From: JACKIC01 sp964392305
GTDB taxonomy: Bacteria > Planctomycetota > UBA1135 > UBA2386
Assembly: GCA_964392305.1 (NCBI GenBank)
Contig: CAYMPV010000031.1
Coordinates: 1 to 64,000 of the forward strand
Reading direction: 5' to 3'
Length of the DNA: 64,000 nucleotides
Shown here piece after piece: positions 53,350-63,750 of the stretch (positions are counted from its first letter, which is position 1; each line of letters opens with the position of its first letter). The notes below the pieces were generated by a model. It made no database searches and had not been told where the DNA came from. It saw only the letters and a program-made list of their open reading frames with translations. A program made the translations under genes and the position numbers.

Positions 53350-53961
53350 TCACAGCAACCGTCGCAACCTCGAGGTCGCCACACCCGGATCCTCGGCGCC
53401 GAGGATCGCACTGCTGACGGCCACGCGGCGCACGCCGAGTTCACGCAGGGCCGGCAGGACCTCCGCGTCGATGCCGCCGATCGCGAACATCGGGATCGGG
53501 CACGCGGCGACGGCGGCGGCGATCTCGGCTGCGGACTTGCCGACGGTGTAACCTTTGGTTGTGGTCGGGTAGCAGGGTCCGAAGCCCACGTAGTCGGCGC
53601 CGGCCGCGATCGCGGCGGCGATCTGGGCGGGGTCGTGGGTGCTGACGCCGAGCCACGATTCGCCCAGCCGCCGTCTGGCTTCGGCCGCCGCCATGTCGTC
53701 CTGGCCGACGTGGGCGCCGTTCGCGCCGCAACGAATCGCCAGGTCGACGTCGTCGTTGACGAGCACGGGCACCCGTTGTCGGCGGCAGAGCTGCAGGCAG
53801 CGGTCGAGCTGTTCGTCGCCGCGCCCCTTGGTCCGCCACTGCACCAGATCCACCCCAGCACCCAGCGCGGCAGCCAGCGTCGACCAGGGGTCGTGGCGGC
53901 AGGCGATGGGGTCGAACAGCAGGCAGAGGTGGCGCTGGGCCAGGGGCATCGGTGGCAGCAT
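53350..53961 (-). CDS. thiE: Thiamine-phosphate synthase ThiE
   Basis: 203 residues, a TIM-barrel of normal length. Family blocks are LVQWRTKG (Lys for the diphosphate), VLVNDDVDLA, GANGAHVGQDD, YVGFGPCYPTTTKG, FAIGGI and AVSSAI. It joins the thiazole and pyrimidine phosphates to make thiamine phosphate. Some members are TenI-like, but the phosphate-loop residues argue for ThiE. It is convergent with queA. Confidence 0.92.
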   Translation of the reverse strand: MLPPMPLAQRHLCLLFDPIACRHDPWSTLAAALGAGVDLVQWRTKGRGDEQLDRCLQLCRRQRVPVLVNDDVDLAIRCGANGAHVGQDDMAAAEARRRLGESWLGVSTHDPAQIAAAIAAGADYVGFGPCYPTTTKGYTVGKSAAEIAAAVAACPIPMFAIGGIDAEVLPALRELGVRRVAVSSAILGAEDPGVATSRLRRLL

Positions 53962-54014
53962 ATCGGCTCGAAGTGGCGCGCCGCGACCGGGCGGCGTAGC
54001 GTCCGTGCCATCGC

Positions 54015-54566
54015 GTGAACGGATTCCTCGTCAACCTGCTGCTGTTCGTCGGTGGCCAGTTCGCGGCGTGGCACTACCTGCGCACGGGGCGACTCGCCGT
54101 GGGGTTCGGCGCCACGGTGTTGCTGTGGGGTCTGCTCGACGCGTGGTTGGTGGCGCACTACGCCTATCGACTCGATGGACCGCCGTGGTCGTGGCTGCTG
54201 GTCGGCTTCCAGGCGACTGCGGTGGCGACGCTGGGCACGCTGGTGTTCGGGCTGTGGCGACGCCGTTGGTCGAAGACGGCGCGCGAACGCACCCGCTGGT
54301 TCGGCCTCGGTCTCGCCGAGTACCTACGCGGTGATCTGCCGGCGGCGATCGCGACTTTTCGCAAGCTGCTGCGGTGCGATCCGTGGGATGCGGCGGCGTG
54401 GCTCGCCCTCGGCAACGTGCTGCGCGGCCAGGGCAACCTGCGCAAGGCCAGGGCGTGTTACCGCAACGCCCTGCGGGTGGACCGTGACGGTGTCTACCGC
54501 GACCATGCGCGCCTGCAGTTGGCCCGTGCTGCCGAGCCGTCGACCGGTCGAGCCTCGGCCGGTTGA
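54015..54566 (+). CDS. Membrane protein with TPR
   Basis: 183 residues. Three hydrophobic helices (FLVNLLLFVGGQFAAWHYL, LAVGFGATVLLWGLLDAWLV, WSWLLVGFQATAVATLGTLVFGLW) are followed by two or three TPR-like units (LGLAEYLRGDLPAAIATFRKLLRCDPWDAAAWLALGNVLRGQGNLRKARACYRNALRVD). The start is GTG at 54015, divergent from thiE across about 50 bases. Function unknown. Confidence 0.78.
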   Translation: MNGFLVNLLLFVGGQFAAWHYLRTGRLAVGFGATVLLWGLLDAWLVAHYAYRLDGPPWSWLLVGFQATAVATLGTLVFGLWRRRWSKTARERTRWFGLGLAEYLRGDLPAAIATFRKLLRCDPWDAAAWLALGNVLRGQGNLRKARACYRNALRVDRDGVYRDHARLQLARAAEPSTGRASAG

Positions 54567-54675
54567 CCGGTCGTTTGCCGATGCCAATCTCCTTCCCTCG
54601 AGATCCCGTGGGCGACGACGCGGGTGAGACGTTGCTGCGACCTCCCCGAGACATTCCGTCCGCGCCACCGCAAAC

Positions 54676-56331
54676 ATGATCCCTCCGCAACCCACCTCCG
54701 CGTTGCTCACGTTCGTTGCCAGCAGCGCCCTCGCCTTCGCCCAGGCCGGTCTGCCGTCCGTTCCTGTGCCCCCGCAGAACCCGATCACTCCGGCGAAGAC
54801 GATCCTCGGCAAGCTGCTGTTCTGGGAAGAGCAGATGTCGACCAACAATCGCGTCGCCTGCGGCACCTGCCACACCTTCGCGGCCGGCGGCGGTGATCTG
54901 CGTCGCGCGGTCCATCCCGGCGCAGACGGGCTGGTCCCATCGCCGGACGACACCTTCGGCTCGCCTGGCATCGTGCGCAGCGATGCCAACAACCGGTACC
55001 TGCCGGATGCCGAGTTCGGGCTCGATGCGCAGGTCACGCGCCGCGCTTCGCCGAGTTTCCTGATGGCGGCGTGGTTCCCGGAGCTGTTCTGGGACGGTCG
55101 CGCCAGCGGCGCCTTCGTCGATCCCGACACCAACCAGGTCGTGATCCCGGTTGGTGGAGCGCTCGAGAGCCAGTCGCTGGCGCCACTGGTGGCCGGGGAC
55201 GAGATGGCCCACGACGCGCGCACCTTCGCTCAGGCGACCAGCAAACTCGGCATCGTCGTGCCGATGGCGCTGGCCACCAACCTGCCGCCCGACATGGCAA
55301 CGGCGATTGCCGGCGGCGAGACCTACGCGGACCTGTTCGCGGCGGCGTTCGGCACCCCGGACATCACAGTCCGGCGCATCGCCTTCGCGCTCGCGACCTA
55401 CCAACGCACCCTGGTCGCCGATCAGACGCCGTGGGACCGTTTCCAGCTCGGACAGCAGAACGCGCTGACGGCGCAGCAGGTCATGGGCATGAACGTGTTC
55501 AACGGACCTGGCCGCTGCAACCTGTGCCACACCCCAGGCCTGTTCAGCGATCGCCAGTTCCACAATCTGGGGCTGCGGCCGATCGCCGAGGACAACGGCC
55601 GCCAGGCGGTCACCAGCAACTTCAACGATCGCGGCAGGTTCAAGACCCCGAGCCTGCGCAACGTCGGCCTGCGCCGCAGCTACATGCACACCGGTCAGTT
55701 CACCTCGGTGCCGCAGGTGTTCACCTTCTACCTCAACGGTGGTGGCCCGAACCTGGCCAACAAGGACCCGCTGCTGTTGCCGCTGAACGGCCCGCCGCCG
55801 CAAGGCGTGCCGCCGCAGGCTGCCAATGCGCTGATCGACTTCGTCAGCAACGCGCTGACCGATCCGCGCGTCGCGGCGGGGCAGTTCCCGTTCGATCGGC
55901 CGGTGCTGGCCGGTGATCGCATGCCGGCGAATGGCTTTCTCTACGGCAGCGGTTCGGTGGGCAGCGGCAACCGCTTGCCACAGATCCTCGCCGAGGTGCC
56001 GGCCAACATCGGCAACGGCGACTTCAAACTCGGCGTCGGTCAGGCGCGCGGCGGTGCTCTGGCGACTCTCGCCGTGTCGCTGTTCCCGGCCGCGACCACG
56101 CTGCAGGGCGTGAACGTGCACGTCGACGTGTCCGTCAGCCCGGCGTTGTTCTGGACCACGCTCGGCGGTGTCGCAGGCGTTCCCGCACAGGGTTTCGGCA
56201 CCGTGCAGTTCGCCCTGCCGCCCGAGCCGCTGCTGCGCGGCATCACGCTCTACGCGCAGTGGTTCGTGTGGGACGCTGGGGTGCCGGTCGGACTGGCCAG
56301 CAGTCGCGCTGCCGAAGTGCGCCTGTTCTGA
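54676..56331 (+). CDS. Dihaem cytochrome c peroxidase/MauG family protein
   Basis: 551 residues. Signal peptide (1-23). Haem sites are CGTCH (62-66) and CNLCH (about 280). Family motifs are LGKLLFWEEQMS, RRASPSFLMAAWFPELFWDG, MGMNVFNGPGRC, TPGLFSDRQFHNLGL, FKTPSLRNVGLRRSYMHTGQF. The enzyme should be a periplasmic peroxidase or MauG-like oxidase. The last ~115 residues (TLQGVNVHVDVSVSPALFW...) are an extra beta-rich domain that resembles the C-termini of planctomycete surface proteins. It starts 110 bases after the TPR gene. Confidence 0.9.
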   Translation: MIPPQPTSALLTFVASSALAFAQAGLPSVPVPPQNPITPAKTILGKLLFWEEQMSTNNRVACGTCHTFAAGGGDLRRAVHPGADGLVPSPDDTFGSPGIVRSDANNRYLPDAEFGLDAQVTRRASPSFLMAAWFPELFWDGRASGAFVDPDTNQVVIPVGGALESQSLAPLVAGDEMAHDARTFAQATSKLGIVVPMALATNLPPDMATAIAGGETYADLFAAAFGTPDITVRRIAFALATYQRTLVADQTPWDRFQLGQQNALTAQQVMGMNVFNGPGRCNLCHTPGLFSDRQFHNLGLRPIAEDNGRQAVTSNFNDRGRFKTPSLRNVGLRRSYMHTGQFTSVPQVFTFYLNGGGPNLANKDPLLLPLNGPPPQGVPPQAANALIDFVSNALTDPRVAAGQFPFDRPVLAGDRMPANGFLYGSGSVGSGNRLPQILAEVPANIGNGDFKLGVGQARGGALATLAVSLFPAATTLQGVNVHVDVSVSPALFWTTLGGVAGVPAQGFGTVQFALPPEPLLRGITLYAQWFVWDAGVPVGLASSRAAEVRLF

Positions 56332-56370
56332 CACGGGGTTCCTCGGCACGCATGCGCGTGTCGTACGACG

Positions 56371-56414
56371 AAACGCGACCGGCGCGGCGAGTGATCGCCG
56401 CGCCGGTCGCGTTT
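56371..56414. terminator. Bidirectional transcription terminator hairpin
   Basis: Perfect 20-base arms (56371-56390 and 56395-56414) around loop GTGA, with AAA at one outer end and TTT at the other, placed between the convergent peroxidase and surface-protein genes. It should stop transcription from both sides. Confidence 0.9.
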
Positions 56415-56433
56415 CACAACGGATCGCAGGCGA

Positions 56434-58182
56434 TCAGTTGATGTTCAGCTCGAGGCCGCCCGAGGAGAGGGCGCCCAGGGTCGTGAGGCCGGCGGCCGGC
56501 GCGTAGACGACCGACTGGGCCTGGATCGAGAAGCCGGGGTAGTTCGGCACGGTGAAGTTGACCGAGGCGGTCGAACCGGCCGGGAAGAACAGCAGCGTGG
56601 TAGCGCCTTCGTTGTAGCGGAAGCAGCCGTCCATGCCGATGCTCGCCAGGGAGATGCCCGGGTTGTACTGGGTGAAGCCCAGCAGCACGGCGCCGAACGG
56701 CGCGCCGGCCGGGATGTTGGCGGTGTCCAGCGAGATCGTCGTGGTGGCGATCGGGGCATTGTTCGCCGAGAGCGCGAGCGGCAGGTTCTCGACCGCGTGC
56801 AGCGTGAGCGTGGCCGGCACGGCGGTGGTGAGGTCGACGCTGCCCGGGTCGTTCGAGGCGCCCGCCGGCGAGAAGCCGACGATCCAGCCTTCGCCGCCGT
56901 TCCAGCCGCTGATGCTGACCGTGTCCATGCTACCGAACACGAAGTCGACGTTGCCGGTGGTCAGTTCGAACTGCAGCTGGAAGGTGCTCGGGGTCGTGCC
57001 GGCCGTGGTGCCGACGTAGCCGATCACGTTGAGCCAGGTGATGTAGGCGACGCCGCCCACTTCCTCGAACCACACGTTGCCCGCGGCGTTCGGGATCATG
57101 TCGCGCCAGACCGCCCAGGTCGCGTTCGCCCAGTTCAGGAACTCGGTCGGGGTCGGGGTGTAGTCGAAGGCCGCGCTGTTGCTCAGGGTCGAGATGTGAC
57201 CGTTGGAGCAGACGTTCAGCGAGGTCGTCGTGCCGCCTGGGTAGTTGAGCGGAGCCGACAGCATCACCGTGACCTCGGAGTCGTCGGTGAGCCCCAGGTT
57301 GGTCGCCGTCGCCGACGGTGCCATGTACGCATTGGTGCTCGGCAGCACGATGTAGTCACCGGCCGCGTAGAGCAGGCGGAACGCCGAGTTCGACAGGTCG
57401 ATCGACGGCGTGGTCAGGAAGTGCTCGTAGAACGAGTTGAACGTGCCGACGCAACCGACGCCGTAGTTGACGGCCGTGGCGCAGTTGGTGTTCTCGGTGA
57501 CGATGAAGCCGCCGGTGCTGTCGGGCAGCCAGTCGAAGGTGCGGCCGGCGTAGGCCGTCGGGCCCGTGCCGCTCTCGTGCAGCGTCGGGTTGCCGTTGGT
57601 CAGCAGCGGCAGCGTGGCGAAGCTGACCGGGTTGGCGACGGCGGCGTTGCCCGGCGTCGCGCCGACCAGCCAGGGTTCGGTCGCACCGACCTGGCCGAGG
57701 TTGGTGCCGTAGGTCATGCGGATCTGGCCGCCGTCGATCAGCATCAGCTGGAAGCTGCAGGGCGTGGAGTTGGTGTTGTAGTCGAGCACGTTGTCCCACG
57801 TGATCACCGCGTAGGCCGGGTCGTTGCCAGCGGCCGGCACGGCGCGGAACCACACGTTGCCACTGCCTGGGATGCCCGGTTCGAGATCGATCCAGAACGG
57901 GCGGATGCTCGCGAACGGGTCGTTGAGCATCGTCGTGGCCGAGACGTTCCAGTTGGCGGCTCCACCGGTCGCGCCGAGCGAGACATAGCCGTTGTCACCG
58001 ACCTGGATGTCGGTGTAGCCGACGCTGTTGTAGGCGAACGTGAAGCCGAGCGCCTGGGCCGTCGACATCGTCTCGTCCGTGAGGCCGAGGTTGGTGCCGA
58101 GGTTCGTCGTCGAGCAGGGGATCTGGGCGACCGCAGCGGAGGCGGCGAGAGCGAGGGTGACGGCGGGAATCAGTTTCTGCAC
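56434..58182 (-). CDS. Secreted beta-rich surface protein with internal duplication
   Basis: 582 residues. Signal peptide (1-18, ending AVAQ). Two related halves each have TNLGLTDxxxS, a strand with N/CGxxS, FASIRPFW / ATWAVWRDM, GNVWFxxV, AY(A/I)xTWxNV(L/I) and TPxxFQLxL. The second copy begins near residue 290. A C-terminal ~100-residue domain follows, ending ELNIN. This resembles large extracellular proteins abundant in planctomycetes. The start is GTG at 58182 with GGAG nearby; ATG at 58224 would add 14 residues that are not signal-like. Function unknown. Confidence 0.78.
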   Translation of the reverse strand: MQKLIPAVTLALAASAAVAQIPCSTTNLGTNLGLTDETMSTAQALGFTFAYNSVGYTDIQVGDNGYVSLGATGGAANWNVSATTMLNDPFASIRPFWIDLEPGIPGSGNVWFRAVPAAGNDPAYAVITWDNVLDYNTNSTPCSFQLMLIDGGQIRMTYGTNLGQVGATEPWLVGATPGNAAVANPVSFATLPLLTNGNPTLHESGTGPTAYAGRTFDWLPDSTGGFIVTENTNCATAVNYGVGCVGTFNSFYEHFLTTPSIDLSNSAFRLLYAAGDYIVLPSTNAYMAPSATATNLGLTDDSEVTVMLSAPLNYPGGTTTSLNVCSNGHISTLSNSAAFDYTPTPTEFLNWANATWAVWRDMIPNAAGNVWFEEVGGVAYITWLNVIGYVGTTAGTTPSTFQLQFELTTGNVDFVFGSMDTVSISGWNGGEGWIVGFSPAGASNDPGSVDLTTAVPATLTLHAVENLPLALSANNAPIATTTISLDTANIPAGAPFGAVLLGFTQYNPGISLASIGMDGCFRYNEGATTLLFFPAGSTASVNFTVPNYPGFSIQAQSVVYAPAAGLTTLGALSSGGLELNIN

Positions 58183-58373
58183 GGATGGGACTCCGGGTTG
58201 GGAGGGGCAGGGAGACGGGGCCATGACGGCCTTCGAAAGGTAATCACGCGGGAGCCGTTTGCACCGATCCGGACAAGGGCGAGTTGACGGATTCGTGGTC
58301 TGGCCGACCGCGAGCGGGCAGTACCACCGTGAGGTGGAAAGGTTTCCCGGTTGCCGACTCGTCCGGTTTCGTT

Positions 58374-60281
58374 TCAGGACAATTCGAATGCGCTGCGGTA
58401 GCAGCTCGACGTCTGCAGGTGCTCGACCAACTGCAGCAGGTCGCGGTGACCGGCGAGCGTGGCGCTGTCGCCGATCACGGTCAGGTGGCGGCGGGCACGC
58501 GTCAGGGCCACGTTGAGCCGCCGCATCTCGCCAAGGAAGCCGACCTCGCCGCGGTCGTTGCTTCGCACCAGCGAGACGATGACGGCTTCCTTCTCGCGGC
58601 CCTGCAGGCCGTCGACGCTGCCGATCTCCAGCTCGGGGCGGTGCTCTAGTTGGCGGCGCAGCAGCTGCACCTGCGCGTTGTAGGGCGTCACGATGGCGAT
58701 GACACCGGGGTCGACACCGGCTTCGCAGAGGTGCTCGACGATCTGCGCGACCACGCCCGCCTCGCCGGGGTTGGCTTTCGAGCCTTCGTCGTCGCCGCTG
58801 GTCTCCTCGAAGCCCGTTCCCGCGGTGTCGACGAAACACAGCGGCTGGCTGGTCCACTCGGTGGTGGTGACCCCGACCAGGTCGGTGAGCAGGTGCTCAC
58901 GCACGCTCGCATCGGCCTGCAGCCGGCCCGCGTAGAAGCGCTTGGCTGAAAACCCCATGATCACCTCGTGCATCCGGTACTGCCGCGTCAGCATGCGGGT
59001 GGTCGTGGCTGCGTTCGCCGCCTGGGCGAAGCGCTCGAACATGGTGCGCGCGAGGCCGAGACGAGCCGCTTCGGCGCTGTGGATCGTCGGCGGCAGCTGG
59101 CAGTGATCTCCCGCCAACACCACGCGTGCGGCGCGCTGCAGCGGGATCCAGCACGCGGCTTCGAGCGCCTGGGCGGCCTCGTCGATGACGAGCCGATCGA
59201 AGCGCATCTCGGCGAGCAGCCCGTCCGCGGCACCGACCAGCGTCGAGAGCACCACCTGAGCTCCATCGACGATGCCGCGCGTGACCGCTTGTTCGAGTTG
59301 GCGCTGTTCGCGCCGCAATTGCCGCACCTGGTCCCTGGCGGCAAACCGGTCGGTGCGCGACTTCGCGCGATGTAGCTGTCGCAGCGAAGTGTCGAGCTCG
59401 CGACGCACGTCGCGCAGCAGCTTCTGCTCGGGCGCGCGGTCCACCTGCGCGGCCAGGGAATGCGTCGACACCGACTCCATCACGCGCGCCGGATGACCCA
59501 GTCGCACGATGCGCACGCCGGCGCACGCCAGCCGTTCGGCGAGGTTGTCGACGGCGATGTTGCTCGGTGCACAGGCCAGGATCCGTTCGCCCCGAGCCAC
59601 CGCCTGGCGGATCAGTTCGACCACGGCGGTGGTCTTGCCGGTGCCGGGTGGGCCGTGGATCAGGGCGACGTGCGACGCAGCCAGGGCATTGGCGACCGCG
59701 TCGCGCTGCGAGGGATCGAGGCCCTGATCGAGCCATTCGTGGTCGGCGATCGCGGCACGATCGTCGCGTTCGGGTTCGCGTTCGCCGAACACCACCTGCA
59801 GCAGACGCGCTGCGTCGCCCTTGCGTTCGACGAGCAGGCCGGTCAGCGCCTGGCCCAGGCGGCGGTAGGTGACGTCGCTGGCGACGCGGTCGAGCCGCAC
59901 CAGGGATGGCAGCTCGTCGTCGTCGTCGTCCAGACTGATGGTCAGTTGCCCGGCGCGCACACGCACGATCACCGCAGTCGTCACCGGCGCCTCGTCGCGG
60001 CTGCTGCGCACGGCGACCAGATCGCCAGGACCGAGGCGATGCGCGGGTAGATCCTGTTCCCGGCTGGCACGCAGCACGGCATGAACGCGGCCGCCGAAGC
60101 CGGGTTCGAGGTCGGCGACCTGCAGACGCAGCACGGTATCGCCGCGAGCGACGAGCTCGGCGTCACTGCGGTTGTGCAGCGATTGTTCGGCGGCCGCGAT
60201 CTCGGCCTGCCGCTCGAGCTCGAGCAGTCGGCGTTGTTCGGCGACGAAGTGCTGCAGGCCGGATGACCGGCCGTCCATCAC
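58374..60281 (-). CDS. SF1 helicase, UPF1/IGHMBP2-like
   Basis: 635 residues. Motif I is HGPPGTGKTTAVVELI (209-224), Ia is ILACAPSNIAVDNLAERL, II is VIDEAAQALEA, III is LAGDHCQLPPTI, and later motifs include TRMLTRQYRMHEVIM, VDGLQGREKEAVIVSLVRSN and GEMRRLNVALTRARRHLTVIGD. The N-terminal ~180 residues (1B-like beta-barrel) also match this family. It would unwind DNA or RNA, probably in repair or RNA processing. It starts 16 bases after pruA ends on the same strand. Confidence 0.93.
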   Translation of the reverse strand: MMDGRSSGLQHFVAEQRRLLELERQAEIAAAEQSLHNRSDAELVARGDTVLRLQVADLEPGFGGRVHAVLRASREQDLPAHRLGPGDLVAVRSSRDEAPVTTAVIVRVRAGQLTISLDDDDDELPSLVRLDRVASDVTYRRLGQALTGLLVERKGDAARLLQVVFGEREPERDDRAAIADHEWLDQGLDPSQRDAVANALAASHVALIHGPPGTGKTTAVVELIRQAVARGERILACAPSNIAVDNLAERLACAGVRIVRLGHPARVMESVSTHSLAAQVDRAPEQKLLRDVRRELDTSLRQLHRAKSRTDRFAARDQVRQLRREQRQLEQAVTRGIVDGAQVVLSTLVGAADGLLAEMRFDRLVIDEAAQALEAACWIPLQRAARVVLAGDHCQLPPTIHSAEAARLGLARTMFERFAQAANAATTTRMLTRQYRMHEVIMGFSAKRFYAGRLQADASVREHLLTDLVGVTTTEWTSQPLCFVDTAGTGFEETSGDDEGSKANPGEAGVVAQIVEHLCEAGVDPGVIAIVTPYNAQVQLLRRQLEHRPELEIGSVDGLQGREKEAVIVSLVRSNDRGEVGFLGEMRRLNVALTRARRHLTVIGDSATLAGHRDLLQLVEHLQTSSCYRSAFELS

Positions 60282-60297
60282 CGGACTCCGCCGGCGC

Positions 60298-61857
<1,560 letters not shown>

Positions 61858-62018
61858 GACGGACTCCTGCGCCACGGTCGGCGCCTTTGACGGGGCAAAC
61901 AGGATGCGGAGGCGGGGCCGTCGGTGCAAGCCGGGATCGGGGCGATCCGGATTCCCTCGTAGTCAGCCAGCGTTGCGCGGGCACCGGTCCGGGTGGGAGA
62001 GCCCGGTCCGGCAGGCGG

Positions 62019-62234
62019 TCACGACGCCTGCCACTTGTGGCGCTGCACGTGATCCTGGAACTGCGCGCCGTCGTCGCGGTTGAACAGCCGCACGCGGCCG
62101 CCGCAGTCGATGCAGTAGCTGTGGTTCACGCTCATCATGAACCGCACGTAGGTCTGGCACTGATCGCACCACTTGCGCTCGTTGTAGAATTCGCAGTTCG
62201 TCAGGGACTCCGGGGCTTGATGGCGGTTGTTCAC
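62019..62234 (-). CDS. Small zinc-ribbon protein
   Basis: 71 residues. Two metal-binding pairs, WCDQC and YCIDC, spaced by about 17 residues (KWCDQCQTYVRFMMSVNHSYCIDCGG), form a likely zinc ribbon. An additional Cys and Tyr precede it (NCEFYNERK). The C-terminus is hydrophilic (FQDHVQRHKWQAS). I take GTG at 62234 as the start because the conserved-looking part begins soon after; no convincing ribosome-binding site is seen. It could regulate or bind RNA; no family name can be assigned by eye. Confidence 0.6.
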   Translation of the reverse strand: MNNRHQAPESLTNCEFYNERKWCDQCQTYVRFMMSVNHSYCIDCGGRVRLFNRDDGAQFQDHVQRHKWQAS

Positions 62235-62484
62235 GAACGGCAGGGAGCAAACGGCTTGCCAGGTGATGCGGGGTGGCGTGTGCACCGGCGTGGTCGCCCT
62301 TGGCACGGGCGCCCGGGGGCCGGTGGCGAGGCGCGAGTCGACTTCAGGTTGCGTGCCTTGCGTCTTGGGGATGCGACGGTCCGGATTGCGCGAACCGCGC
62401 CGGGCGAACGCAAGCGCCGGTGTCAGCGCGCCGGCGATGAAGCAGTCGGATGATCGCGACGGTCCTTCTGGCCGGACTCTGCGG

Positions 62485-63618
62485 TCACGTCTCGCCGTCG
62501 AGGACGGCGCGCAGTTCCCGAACGACCTCCGCATCGGTCTCGACCTGCAGCGCCGCGTCGATCGCCGCATGCCGCGGCGCGACCTTGCCGATCGCCCAGG
62601 CGGCGTGGCCTCGCACCACCGGATCCGGGTCACGGAGGGCGTCGAGCAGCTGCGGCAGGGCCGATTCCTGACGGCGATTGCCGAGCGCGATCGCGGCGTT
62701 GCGGCGCAGGCCCGAGCGCGTGGCGCGTCGCATCGCCGTGCCGACGAACTCGTCGCGGTAGCGGGCCTCGTCGAGTTGCAGGAAGTCGATCAGGGTCCAA
62801 CTCTCCAGCGCGGCGTGTGGCCGCAGATCCTTGGGGCGCGCGGCGCCTTCGACCAGCCGTCGGGGACTGTGGCGCGTGAACGGGCAGACCTCGAGGCAGA
62901 CGTCACAGCCGAACAGCCAATCGCCCTGCTTCTCACGCAGATCGGTGGCGACGAAGCCGCGGTGCTCGATAGTCGTGTAGCTCAGGCAGCGCCGCGCATC
63001 GACTTCGTACGGCGCGACGATCGCATCGGTCGGGCACGCGTCGATGCAGGCGGTGCAGGTGCCACACGAACCTGGTGCGGTTGCGTCGGGTGGCAGTTCC
63101 ATGCCGGTCAGCAGTTCGGCGAGCTGCAGGTAGGGGCCGTGGGTCGGCGAGATCACCATCGCGCTCTTGGCGAGAAAGCCGATTCCCGCGCGTGCGGCCA
63201 AGGCGCGCTCGAGAACGGGCACGGCGTCGGTGCCGCCGTTCATCGACCCGTAGGGAACTCCCTCTGCTTCGAGGCGCTGCCGCAGCGCGAACACCCGTTC
63301 GCGCAGCCAGCGGTGATAATCGCGGCCGGTGGCGTAGCGGGCGATGCGCGCACCGTCGGGCAGTTGCCCCGGGGGGCCGCCGTAGTCGACGGCGAGCGCG
63401 ATGGCAGAACGTACCCCAGGGCGCCAGCGCGTCGGGTCGAGGGTGCGGTCGAGGTTGTCCTCCAGATAGCGCATCTCGCCGTGTCGGCCCAGTTCCAGCC
63501 AGCGCAGCAGGTGCGCACCGTGTTCACCGGGGTCGGCGGGGCCGAAGCGCACCAGGTCGAAGCCGATCTCGTGGGCGATCGCGCGGATGGTTTCGGCGGC
63601 AACGGGCAACGAGCGCAT
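62485..63618 (-). CDS. queG: Epoxyqueuosine reductase QueG with HEAT-like tail
   Basis: 377 residues. An N-terminal cobalamin-binding part (for example YLEDNLDRTLDPTRWRPGVRSAIALAVDYGG) is followed by two [4Fe-4S] motifs, CGTCTACIDACPTDA and CDVCLEVCPF. The C-terminal ~70 residues are HEAT-like repeats (ALRDPDPVVRGHAAWAIGKVAPRHAAI), seen in many QueG proteins. It reduces epoxyqueuosine to queuosine in tRNA, a cobalamin-dependent reaction, completing the path begun by QueA (52294). Confidence 0.95.
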   Translation of the reverse strand: MRSLPVAAETIRAIAHEIGFDLVRFGPADPGEHGAHLLRWLELGRHGEMRYLEDNLDRTLDPTRWRPGVRSAIALAVDYGGPPGQLPDGARIARYATGRDYHRWLRERVFALRQRLEAEGVPYGSMNGGTDAVPVLERALAARAGIGFLAKSAMVISPTHGPYLQLAELLTGMELPPDATAPGSCGTCTACIDACPTDAIVAPYEVDARRCLSYTTIEHRGFVATDLREKQGDWLFGCDVCLEVCPFTRHSPRRLVEGAARPKDLRPHAALESWTLIDFLQLDEARYRDEFVGTAMRRATRSGLRRNAAIALGNRRQESALPQLLDALRDPDPVVRGHAAWAIGKVAPRHAAIDAALQVETDAEVVRELRAVLDGET

Positions 63619-63750
63619 CGGCGGGCGACGATAGCGGCGGCGGGCTCCCGACGGCAGCGCGGCTCAAGGCCTGGTGATGGAACTGCCGATGGCGTGGGCG
63701 AAACCGGAACCTGCAACGACGGGGTGGCCCGTCGACCACGCGGAGCGAAC

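Noticed and set aside
62235..62633. Longer start for the zinc-ribbon protein
   Set aside because: The longer frame would overlap the end of queG and encodes an Arg/Pro/Thr-rich sequence unlike a folded domain.
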